Shown here piece after piece: positions 1 to 5,719 of a stretch of 9,420 nucleotides of DNA. The notes beneath the pieces are model-generated. The model worked only from the letters and a program-made list of their open reading frames with translations, was not told the origin of the DNA and made no database searches. Source of the DNA: Sulfonitrofixus sp039714575 (GTDB taxonomy: Bacteria > Campylobacterota > Campylobacteria > Campylobacterales > Sulfurimonadaceae); contig JBDLJE010000075.1 of the NCBI GenBank assembly GCA_039714575.1, forward strand, positions 1 through 9,420. Reading direction: 5' to 3'. The position numbers were made by a program, and so were the translations under genes. Position 1 is the first letter of the stretch. Each line of letters begins with the position of its first letter.

Positions 1-6
1 ACTTAA

Positions 7-33
7 AATTCGTGTTAATTCGTCTAATTCGTG
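7..33. repeat. Short degenerate tandem repeat AATTCGT x3
   Basis: AATTCGT occurs at 7-13, 17-23 and 26-32, so with 10- and 9-bp spacing. A second loosely repetitive stretch follows at about 64-88 (GATTACG then GATTTTACG). The whole stretch 1-131 lies downstream of the epimerase gene, holds no convincing gene, and shows no hairpin-plus-T-tract terminator. It may be the edge of a dispersed intergenic repeat, which only a genome-wide search could show. Confidence 0.5.
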
Positions 34-131
34 GACTGAAGAGGAAAGAGCAAGAGCGATGGTCAGCAGATTACGCTGATTTTACGATGAGACATTTGAG
101 CTGCATTACCAAAACCAACAGAGTCCGGATC

Positions 132-992
132 TTACAGCTCCTCTTTGAATTTTTCTATATAATCTTTTATCTTTCTTTTAGGGCTCCAGCCAAGTGCTTG
201 CGTTTTCGCACTGATGACATCTGCTACCATTCTGTTGCCTTTTCTCTCCGGCAGCATCTCTATGTCGCCTCCAAACATCTCGGCGATCTCTTTAATAGTA
301 TAGGCCTCTTCGCTGCCAATACCAAACTCATCACCGTAGCCATTCTCTCCAACAAGAACAAGACCGTCAATAATGTCATCAATATGTGTAAAGTTTCTCT
401 GCTGCGTTCCCGGACTGACTATGGTCAGAGGTTCACCATGAATACGCTTCTCTTTAAAAAGAGCTATCAGTGTCGCATATTTTCCCGTTTGGATCTCTCT
501 TGGGCCATAGACATTATAAAAATAAGTGATAGCGAATGGGACGTTAAACCACGCTCCATAGTTAATGACAAGCTCAGTGTTGGTCGCTTTTGTCCATGCG
601 TAAGGCGATGCGCTTCTTCCTAGACCGCCGTCACCAAACTTTGTAGAGCTGCCGGCATATAAGATCTTGCAGCCAGCCTTTCTCACAAACTCTAAGACAG
701 CGAAGATACCGTCTTTATTATATTCCCAAACCTTTTCTATATCATCAAAACTCTGTTCTACCCTGGAGTATTCACCAAGATGATAGACCATGTCGGGCCT
801 AAATGTTACAAGAGAAGCTATGTCTTTTGTGCTCCCTTTAATATAGGTGACATTATCAACATGGTTCTTTTCGCTGCCTGTGAAGTAGTTGTCAAGTGAA
901 AACACTTCATTGTTCTGGTCGCCGGCCAGCCTCTCACAAAGATGACTTCCGACAAACCCCGCTCCGCCTGTTACTAAGATCTTTTTACGCAT
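132..992 (-). CDS. NAD-dependent nucleotide-sugar epimerase/dehydratase (extended SDR)
   Basis: This cytoplasmic enzyme of 286 residues probably converts a nucleotide sugar for surface polysaccharide. Seen: the Rossmann NAD-binding motif GGAGFVG at residues 9-15, an acidic residue after strand 2 (D34) typical of NAD binding, the active-site serine/threonine stretch GSST at 114-117, and the YxxxK pair Y131/K135 inside SPYAWTK. The NVYGPRE stretch (160-166) and the QRNFTHIDDI stretch (198-207) are hallmarks of the GalE/RmlB-like group. It is shorter than typical family members (about 310-340). Its ATG shares one base with the stop of ugd (TAATG), so the two are probably translated together. An enzyme acting on UDP-glucuronate, such as a 4-epimerase or decarboxylase, is therefore attractive, but the substrate cannot be read from the sequence. 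Confidence 0.88.
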   Translation of the reverse strand: MRKKILVTGGAGFVGSHLCERLAGDQNNEVFSLDNYFTGSEKNHVDNVTYIKGSTKDIASLVTFRPDMVYHLGEYSRVEQSFDDIEKVWEYNKDGIFAVLEFVRKAGCKILYAGSSTKFGDGGLGRSASPYAWTKATNTELVINYGAWFNVPFAITYFYNVYGPREIQTGKYATLIALFKEKRIHGEPLTIVSPGTQQRNFTHIDDIIDGLVLVGENGYGDEFGIGSEEAYTIKEIAEMFGGDIEMLPERKGNRMVADVISAKTQALGWSPKRKIKDYIEKFKEEL

Positions 993-2182
993 TACTTATC
1001 ACTCCCGAAAATGTCTCTGGTATAGACCTTCTCTTTAACATCAACGATGCTCTCTGAAAGCCTGTTGGCGACGATGACGTCCGTGCTGTTTTTAAAGTCG
1101 TCGATCTCTTTTATGACCCTCAGACCCTCAAACTCATCTTCTTCGAGTACAGGCTCATAGATAACCACTTCGACCCCGCTCTCCTGCAGCTTTTTTATCA
1201 CGCCCTGCACGGCAGAACTTCTAAAGTTGTCTGAACCCGTTTTCATGATGAGCCTGTAGATACCGACGACCTTCGGCTTTTTCTCCAGGATCTGAGATGT
1301 TATGAACGCCTTTCTTGTCTCGTTCGCATCGACGATAGCCCCTATGAGCTCGTTTGGAACATCTTTAAAGTTGGCCCGCAGCTGTTTGGTGTCTTTAGGG
1401 AAACAGTAGCCCCCGTAACCGAAAGAGGGGTTGTTGTAGTGGGTACCGATGCGGGGGTCAAGACCGACACCGTCAATGATGTCTTTCGTGTTCAGGTTGA
1501 ACTTTTCACTGTACGAGTCCAGCTCGTTAAAGTACGCCACCCGCATAGCAAGATAGGTGTTTGAAAAGAGCTTTATGGCCTCGGCCTCCGTGCTGTCGGT
1601 AAAGAGAACCGCCACATCTTTTTTAAGAGCGCCGCGCTCCAGCAGACCCGCAAAGACCATCGCCCTGTCGCTTTTTTCACCGACGATGATACGGCTTGGG
1701 TAGAGGTTGTCATGCAGGGCGTTGCCCTCTCTTAGAAACTCGGGAGAGAAGATGATGTTCTCGGTTGCGAACTTCTCTCTCACCGACTTTACATAGCCCA
1801 CGGGAATAGTCGACTTGATGACCATCGTCGTCTCCGGGTTTACCTCTAAGACATCGGCGATGACATACTCTATGGACTTCGTGTTGAAAAACCCCGTCTC
1901 TTCGTCATAGTCGGTAGGCGTGGAGATGATGACATAGTCCGCACCGCTATAGGCCTCTTTTTTGTCCAGAGTGGCTCTAAAGCTGCCGCTGAACTTTGAA
2001 CTGCCGGAGATCATCTCTGTAAGATACTCTTGGATCTCTTTGTCTTCGATGGGCGAGATACCCCTGTTGAGCATCTCGACTTTTTCCGGGATGATGTCCA
2101 GCGCAATGACCTCATTGTGCTGTGACAGCAAAATACCGTTAGAGAGCCCGACGTAACCTGTTCCTGCGATCGCTATTTTCAT
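992..2182 (-). CDS. ugd: UDP-glucose 6-dehydrogenase
   Basis: Ugd oxidises UDP-glucose to UDP-glucuronate with two NAD+, in the cytoplasm, supplying acidic sugar precursors for capsule or lipopolysaccharide. The 396-residue protein resembles E. coli Ugd (388) along its whole length. Seen: N-terminal GTGYVG at 7-12, ATP-independent NAD fold with STPTDYD at 87-93, central PEFLREGNAL at 147-156, EAIKLFSNTYLAMRVAYFNE region (201-220) carrying the conserved Lys204 and Asn208, catalytic Cys260 in GGYCFPKDTKQL, and C-terminal YTRDIFGSD. The start is set by AGGAG five bases before the ATG. It has its own promoter at about 2204-2241 and overlaps the next gene by one base. No key residue is missing. 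The closest alternative, GDP-mannose 6-dehydrogenase, fits the overall match less well. Confidence 0.96.
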   Translation of the reverse strand: MKIAIAGTGYVGLSNGILLSQHNEVIALDIIPEKVEMLNRGISPIEDKEIQEYLTEMISGSSKFSGSFRATLDKKEAYSGADYVIISTPTDYDEETGFFNTKSIEYVIADVLEVNPETTMVIKSTIPVGYVKSVREKFATENIIFSPEFLREGNALHDNLYPSRIIVGEKSDRAMVFAGLLERGALKKDVAVLFTDSTEAEAIKLFSNTYLAMRVAYFNELDSYSEKFNLNTKDIIDGVGLDPRIGTHYNNPSFGYGGYCFPKDTKQLRANFKDVPNELIGAIVDANETRKAFITSQILEKKPKVVGIYRLIMKTGSDNFRSSAVQGVIKKLQESGVEVVIYEPVLEEDEFEGLRVIKEIDDFKNSTDVIVANRLSESIVDVKEKVYTRDIFGSDK

Positions 2183-2203
2183 CTGTTCTCCTGGTCATAT
2201 TAA

Positions 2204-2241
2204 TCGCGATTATATCGAGTGCGCCATTAAGACCGTGTTAG
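2204..2241 (-). promoter_or_regulatory. Promoter of ugd, twin of the gmd promoter
   Basis: On the minus strand TATAAT lies at 2214-2209, followed by CGCGA, with start of transcription expected near 2202 and the ugd ATG at 2182. Upstream are TTAAT (2230-2226), CGG (2235-2233) and CTAA (2241-2238). These blocks recur at identical spacing before gmd (26 of 38 positions equal by my count). No TTGACA-like -35 is present. The AATCGCGATT at 2202-2211 is a perfect palindrome across the expected start site. Confidence 0.6.
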
Positions 2242-2269
2242 TAAAGAAAGAGAAAACGGCTGATCTGTT

Positions 2270-3352
2270 TTAATGCGTATACCATGCATACATCTTTTCG
2301 ATGCCTTCACGTAGCTCCACTTTGTGTTCCCACCCTAAAGAGTGAAGTTTACTGACGTCCGTCAGCTTCTTCATCGTACCGTCGGGTTTGTCTGCGTTAA
2401 AGTAGAGCTCGCCTTTGAAACCGACGATCTCTTTGATGGTCTCTGCCAGCTCTCTGATAGAGATGTCTACACCCGTACCGATGTTTACGTGGGTGTTTCG
2501 GACCTCTCTGTTTTTGAGCTCGTTAGGTGTGCAGGTAGTGTTTGAACCCTCTGCTGCCGAGTAGGTGTCTTTAAAGTCTCTGTTCTCCATGATGAAGACA
2601 CAGGCGTCCGCCATATCTTCACTCCAGAGGAACTCGCGCATCGGCTTGCCTGAACCCCAGATCTCAACGCTCTTCTCGTCAACACCGAACTTTGAGAGAT
2701 ACTCTTTTGCTTCGTCTATGTTCTTGACATCAAGGTCTGTAACGACTTCGGCGTACCGGCCCTCGTTCAGCAGTTTTGCGCAGTGGATCTTTCTGATGAG
2801 CGCAGGAAGGACATGACTCTTTTCCAAGTCGAAATTGTCGTTGGGGCCGTAGAGGTTGGTCGGCATGACCGAGATGTAGTTGGTGCCGTACTGCAGGTTG
2901 TAGCTCTCGCACATCTTGATGCCCGCTATCTTGGCGATGGCGTACGGCTCGTTGGTGTACTCCAGTGTATCGCTGAGCAGACACTCTTCGGGCATCGGCT
3001 GCGGTGCGTTTTTGGGGTAGATGCAGGTCGAGCCGAGGAACATCAGCTTTTTGACACCGCTGAGGTAGCTTTGATGGATGATGTTGTTCTGGATCTGCAG
3101 GTTCTCATAGATAAAGTCGGCACGGTAGGTGTTGTTGGCAACAATACCGCCTACCTTGGCAGCCGCCAAGAAGACATACTCAGGCTGCACGTTCTCAAAG
3201 AACGCTGCAACAGCCCGCTGGTCTAAAAGGTCAAGCTCGCTGTGTGTCATGCCGATGACATTGGTGTACCCTTTAGCCTTGAGGTTGTTGACAATGGCAG
3301 AGCCGACCAGACCCCTATGCCCGGCGACGTAGATCTTTGAATCTAACTTCAT
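2270..3352 (-). CDS. fcl: GDP-L-fucose synthase
   Basis: Fcl (WcaG) epimerises and reduces GDP-4-keto-6-deoxymannose, the Gmd product, to GDP-L-fucose using NADPH. Seen: the nucleotide-binding GHRGLVG at 11-17, the active-site triad Ser108, Tyr137 and Lys141 (in GSTCIYP and EPYAIAK), Cys110 and His180 matching the E. coli epimerisation residues Cys109 and His179, and PTNLYGPNDNF at 164-174. It has 360 residues against 321 in E. coli; the extra length is mainly two insertions (about 193-228 and 260-285), which to my knowledge are common in Fcl of other phyla. The ATG has AGAGG about five bases upstream. The gene lies downstream of gmd but is separated from it by the toxin-antitoxin pair, so it may depend on read-through from gmd or on the module's own promoter. 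Confidence 0.96.
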   Translation of the reverse strand: MKLDSKIYVAGHRGLVGSAIVNNLKAKGYTNVIGMTHSELDLLDQRAVAAFFENVQPEYVFLAAAKVGGIVANNTYRADFIYENLQIQNNIIHQSYLSGVKKLMFLGSTCIYPKNAPQPMPEECLLSDTLEYTNEPYAIAKIAGIKMCESYNLQYGTNYISVMPTNLYGPNDNFDLEKSHVLPALIRKIHCAKLLNEGRYAEVVTDLDVKNIDEAKEYLSKFGVDEKSVEIWGSGKPMREFLWSEDMADACVFIMENRDFKDTYSAAEGSNTTCTPNELKNREVRNTHVNIGTGVDISIRELAETIKEIVGFKGELYFNADKPDGTMKKLTDVSKLHSLGWEHKVELREGIEKMYAWYTH

Positions 3353-3354
3353 AC

Positions 3355-3440
3355 TTACCTCTCTTTCCTATACGACTCGTAACCAAGTTGCTCCCATGCT
3401 CTGTGACAATCTGCTAAATCTGTTGACGAACCAGCTCTTT
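3355..3440 (-). other. Orphan open frame just upstream of fcl, possible gene tail
   Basis: Between the ccdB-like stop and the fcl ATG a minus-strand frame is open for 28 codons and ends in TAA at 3357-3355, two bases before the fcl ATG. It continues open 17 codons into the toxin gene (to 3492) but has no ATG, GTG or TTG anywhere. The encoded end reads ADCHRAWEQLGYESYRKER, with Trp, Cys and His, unlike random AT-rich sequence. It could be the C-terminal remnant of a gene replaced when the toxin-antitoxin module arrived. I do not recognise the family, and chance is possible. Confidence 0.3.
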
Positions 3441-3746
3441 TTAAAAACCTGTGATCATAAAATCTACCGACCCGACAATATCCTGGCGAAATTCAGCCAA
3501 AGAGACCACCTTCTCGCCTAAAACGGCCACGGGAATACTTGCCATTTCTGCCGTAGAGAGAACCACTTTCATACCGCTGACTTCCACTATCGGATTAAGA
3601 TGTGAAAGCGGTTTAATGTCACGTACCAAAGGTATGACTACCCGTGTTGATAAGTTGTCAAGAAGGTCATGTTGAATATCAAGCACATAAGGGACCCTCT
3701 CGTTTGAACCCTCGTTTGTGTTTTTATAAACATCAAACTGTGCCAT
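3441..3746 (-). CDS. ccdB: CcdB-family toxin
   Basis: CcdB toxins poison DNA gyrase by trapping its cleavage complex. From the ATG at 3746 the protein has 101 residues, the same length as E. coli F-plasmid CcdB. Seen along the chain: MAQFDVYKN at the start, the VLDIQHDLLD strand-helix stretch (21-30), RVVIPL (35-40), the EMASIPVAVLGE core (67-78), and a C-terminal helix ending FMITGF. In E. coli CcdB the helix ends FWGI and its tryptophan binds gyrase; here Thr replaces Trp, as I recall also for the chromosomal Vibrio fischeri CcdB. A TTG three bases upstream is in frame, but ATG with AGGAG six bases before it is the better start. The ATG overlaps the antitoxin stop as TGATG, so translation is coupled. 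Intact, not degraded. Confidence 0.9.
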   Translation of the reverse strand: MAQFDVYKNTNEGSNERVPYVLDIQHDLLDNLSTRVVIPLVRDIKPLSHLNPIVEVSGMKVVLSTAEMASIPVAVLGEKVVSLAEFRQDIVGSVDFMITGF

Positions 3747-3988
3747 CAAAAGCTCCTGAGTCCATCACTAAACACCCCGTGCTTCTCAACACGTTCATTA
3801 TACGCTTGGATCGAAGAAGCATTTGTCTCTCTCCATTCACTTTCAAGTCTTGCTTTTTGCTGGGAAGGAAGATAGCTCTGCAACGCTTCTCTTACGATCT
3901 GCGCTTTCTTCTTGCCCATTGCCAAAGCCGTTGAGTCCAGCTCTTCTATGAGCTCTTCTTCAAGCGTGATCGTCATTTTCTTTGTCAT
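3746..3988 (-). CDS. ccdA: CcdA-family antitoxin, ribbon-helix-helix
   Basis: This is the antitoxin partner of the CcdB-like toxin and probable autorepressor of the pair. From the ATG at 3988 it has 80 residues. Residues 1-45 form a ribbon-helix-helix: strand KKMTITLEEEL, then two helices around EELDSTALAMGKKKAQIVREAL. The C-terminal arm NERVEKHGVFSDGLRSF lines up with the E. coli CcdA tail that wraps CcdB (FIEMNGSFADENRDW), sharing the hydrophobic-E-x-x-G-x-F-x-D-x-x-R-x-aromatic pattern. AAGGAG lies five bases before this ATG; an in-frame ATG at 4009 lacks such a site and overlaps the operator, so I reject it. Its stop and the toxin start share one base. Confidence 0.88.
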   Translation of the reverse strand: MTKKMTITLEEELIEELDSTALAMGKKKAQIVREALQSYLPSQQKARLESEWRETNASSIQAYNERVEKHGVFSDGLRSF

Positions 3989-4008
3989 GACAACTCCTTT
4001 ATACGGCA

Positions 4009-4027
4009 TTTACCATATTTTACCATA
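4009..4027 (-). promoter_or_regulatory. Probable ccdAB operator/promoter: 9-bp direct repeat
   Basis: TTTACCATA occurs at 4009-4017 and again at 4019-4027, an exact repeat with a 10-bp period, one helical turn. On the transcribed (minus) strand TAAAAT at 4022-4017 could be the -10, putting the start near 4010 and a leader of about 22 bases before the antitoxin ATG. Adjacent same-face half-sites are what cooperative ribbon-helix-helix dimers bind, so autoregulation by the CcdA-CcdB complex is likely. The repeat begins directly after the gmd stop codon. Confidence 0.6.
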
Positions 4028-5173
4028 CTATTCGAAATAGTTCATGATCTTGTACCCGCCGTCTTGCAGGTACTGGTCTTTTGTCATCAGTTTAAGGTCT
4101 GACTTCATCATGTCGTTGACAAGGTCTTCGAGTCTGTGCTCTCTCTCCCAGCCAAGTTTGGTCTCTGCTTTGGTCGGGTCGCCGATAAGCAGGTCGACCT
4201 CTGTCGGGCGGAAGTAGCGGGGGTCGACAGCGACAACTTGAGCGTTGAGCGTTAAGCGTTGAGCGTTAAGGCCGAGAGTGTCCATTCTCTCTTTATCAAG
4301 AGATTTGATGACACCGACCTCGTCGACGCCTTCGCCTTTGAACTCCAGCTCTATGCCGGCATAGGCAAAAGACATGCGGACAAAGTCGCGTACCGTGGTC
4401 GTAACGCCCGTTGCGATGACCCAGTCCTCCGGCTCATCAGCCTGCAAGATCAGCCACATCATCCGGACATAGTCTTTGGCATGACCCCAGTCGCGTTTGG
4501 CGTTGAGGTTGCCGAGGAAGAGTTTCTCCTGCAGACCGAGGGCGATCTTGGACGCCGCACGGGTGATCTTGCGTGTTACAAAGGTCTCGCCGCGAACAGG
4601 AGACTCATGGTTGAAGAGGATGCCGTTACAGGCGAACATGTCGTAGGCTTCACGGTAGTTCACGGTGATCCAGTAGGCGTACATCTTGGCTACAGCGTAT
4701 GGAGAACGCGGGTAGAAAGGTGTCGTTTCGCTCTGCGGCACCTCCTGGACTTTTCCGTAAAGCTCTGAGGTCGAGGCCTGGTAGATACGTGTCTTTTTAG
4801 TCAAGCCCAACAGCTTAACGGCTTCCAAAATACGAAGTGTCCCCGTACCGTCGGCATTTGCAACATACTCCGGTGTCTCAAAAGAGACCGCAACATGGCT
4901 CATCGCTGCCAGGTTGTAGATCTCGTCGGGCTGGACCTCCTGAATGATTCGGGTCAGGTTCATCGAGTCCGTCATGTCACCGAAATGCAGTGTCAGGTTG
5001 ACATTTTTTTCATGCGGGTCCTGGTAGAGGTGGTCGATGCGGTCCGTGTTAAAGAGCGAAGAACGTCTTTTGACACCGTGGACCTCGTACCCTTTTTTAA
5101 GCAGGAACTCTGCCAGGTAAGAGCCGTCCTGCCCCGTAATTCCCGTGATCAATGCTACTTTCTGTTCTGCCAT
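4028..5173 (-). CDS. gmd: GDP-mannose 4,6-dehydratase
   Basis: Gmd converts GDP-D-mannose to GDP-4-keto-6-deoxymannose, the precursor of GDP-L-fucose and other GDP-deoxysugars. The 381-residue protein carries every hallmark: GITGQDGSYL at 11-20 (nucleotide binding), KRRSS at 35-39, NLAAMSHVAVSFE around 87-99, the catalytic Thr135/Glu137 in QASTSELYG, Tyr159/Lys163 in SPYAVAK, NHESPVRGETFVTRKI (188-203), RDWGHAKDYV (227-236) and VDPRYFRPTEVDLL (316-329). Residues 302-312 are encoded by a 7-bp tandem repeat in the loop just before that last motif. It has its own promoter and a weak G-rich ribosome site before the ATG. fcl, the next pathway enzyme, lies downstream beyond the toxin-antitoxin pair. 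Confidence 0.97.
   Translation of the reverse strand: MAEQKVALITGITGQDGSYLAEFLLKKGYEVHGVKRRSSLFNTDRIDHLYQDPHEKNVNLTLHFGDMTDSMNLTRIIQEVQPDEIYNLAAMSHVAVSFETPEYVANADGTGTLRILEAVKLLGLTKKTRIYQASTSELYGKVQEVPQSETTPFYPRSPYAVAKMYAYWITVNYREAYDMFACNGILFNHESPVRGETFVTRKITRAASKIALGLQEKLFLGNLNAKRDWGHAKDYVRMMWLILQADEPEDWVIATGVTTTVRDFVRMSFAYAGIELEFKGEGVDEVGVIKSLDKERMDTLGLNAQRLTLNAQVVAVDPRYFRPTEVDLLIGDPTKAETKLGWEREHRLEDLVNDMMKSDLKLMTKDQYLQDGGYKIMNYFE
4238..4270 (-). repeat. Heptanucleotide tandem repeat inside gmd
   Basis: Plus strand reads TTGAGCG, TTGAGCG, TTAAGCG, TTGAGCG, TTAAG: four full 7-bp units and a partial fifth, differing only at one position. On the coding strand it spells LNAQRLTLNAQ (residues 302-312) in exactly 11 codons. 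Because 7 is not a multiple of 3, gain or loss of one or two units would shift the gmd frame before the conserved DPRYFRPTEV motif; change by three units would keep it. The affected loop is naturally variable in length among Gmd proteins. Confidence 0.85.
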
Positions 5174-5202
5174 CTCAACCCCAAATCAATCTTTTATATT
5201 GT

Positions 5203-5240
5203 TCGCGATTATAGCTGTAGGGGTATTAAAGCCGCATTAG
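5203..5240 (-). promoter_or_regulatory. Promoter of gmd, twin of the ugd promoter
   Basis: On the minus strand TATAAT lies at 5213-5208, followed by CGCGA, with expected start near 5201 and a leader of about 28 bases before the gmd ATG at 5173. TTAAT (5229-5225), CGG (5234-5232) and CTAA (5240-5237) stand at the same distances as before ugd, without any gap. A standard -35 hexamer is not visible, as is common in Campylobacterota. Confidence 0.6.
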
Positions 5241-5244
5241 AACC

Positions 5245-5265
5245 AAGAGGGTCAATTACCCTCTT
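5245..5265. promoter_or_regulatory. Perfect inverted repeat between divergent promoters
   Basis: AAGAGGGT (5245-5252), loop CAATT, then ACCCTCTT (5258-5265): an 8-bp perfect inverted repeat. It lies just upstream of the gmd promoter elements (5203-5240) and 60 bases before the DUF302 gene. Neither strand shows a T-tract after the stem, so a protein-binding operator is more likely than a terminator. Its right arm overlaps the first TTCACA box. Confidence 0.55.
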
Positions 5266-5280
5266 CACAAACTCTTCACA
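5261..5280 (+). promoter_or_regulatory. Direct repeat CTCTTCACA, response-regulator-like site
   Basis: CTCTTCACA occurs at 5261-5269 and 5272-5280, giving TTCACA-N5-TTCACA with an 11-bp period. Tandem hexamers at this spacing are the usual form of OmpR/PhoB-family response regulator sites. The position, about 45 bases before the DUF302 start codon and just upstream of a possible weak -10 (TACGAT, 5290-5295), suits activation of the rightward cluster. The cognate regulator is not in this window. Confidence 0.5.
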
Positions 5281-5324
5281 CTAAACCAATACGATAGTGT
5301 ATCCCAAGAGAGAAAGGAGACGTT

Positions 5325-5708
5325 GTGGTTTATACACTTAAAACAGACCGATCTCTTGAAAGCGTCAAAGCGCAGATAGAAAAACGTGCCAAAGAAGCGG
5401 GTTTTGGAGTATTGAAACAATATGACTTTAAAACTATTCTGAAGTTGAAAGGCTTTCCTATCGAGCAGGACATTACGGTGTTTGAGCTTTGTAACCCTTC
5501 TGCTGCTCAAGAGGCGCTTTCGCTGCACCCGGAGATATCTGTGTACTTGCCATGTCGGATCTCCCTTTATGAACAAGACGGCAAAACCGTTTTATCGACT
5601 ATCGGGATTGAAGAGATGTTAGGAAGTTTTGAACTCGAAGAGAGTTTTAAAACATATATGCAGCAGATCTTTGATCGGCTTAAAACCTTGATGAGAAGTT
5701 GGGAGTAG
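5325..5708 (+). CDS. DUF302 family protein
   Basis: A 127-residue protein without signal peptide or membrane segment, so probably cytoplasmic. It follows the DUF302 pattern: AGFGVLKQYDFKTILKLKG at 25-43, FELCNPSAAQEAL at 53-65 (the CNP motif with Cys56), ISVYLPCRISLYEQDGK at 71-87 (the LPC motif with Cys77). The family has a dimeric alpha/beta fold, and its biochemical function is not established; members often lie near metal or sulfur metabolism genes. The start is GTG at 5325, chosen because AAGGAG ends five bases before it. The gene is first in a plus-strand cluster, divergent from gmd, and stops 11 bases before the next start. The paired conserved cysteines could bind metal or thiol, which is inference. 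Confidence 0.85.
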   Translation: MVYTLKTDRSLESVKAQIEKRAKEAGFGVLKQYDFKTILKLKGFPIEQDITVFELCNPSAAQEALSLHPEISVYLPCRISLYEQDGKTVLSTIGIEEMLGSFELEESFKTYMQQIFDRLKTLMRSWE

Positions 5709-5719
5709 AGGAGGAGATG

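Noticed and set aside
12..623. 203-residue plus-strand frame
   Set aside because: It runs antisense through the well-supported epimerase gene, has no ribosome binding site and no recognisable domain.
3746..4009. Longer antitoxin starting at 4009
   Set aside because: That ATG lies on the operator repeat and lacks a ribosome site, whereas the ATG at 3988 has AAGGAG at ideal spacing.
4238..4270. CRISPR-like repeat
   Set aside because: Seven-bp units without spacers inside a coding gene; no cas genes in the window.
4259..4768. 169-residue plus-strand frame opposite gmd
   Set aside because: Antisense shadow of a strongly conserved gene; its sequence shows no fold or motif.
5245..5265. Bidirectional terminator between gmd and the DUF302 gene
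   Set aside because: Both neighbouring genes start here and run outward, and neither side of the stem has a T-run.
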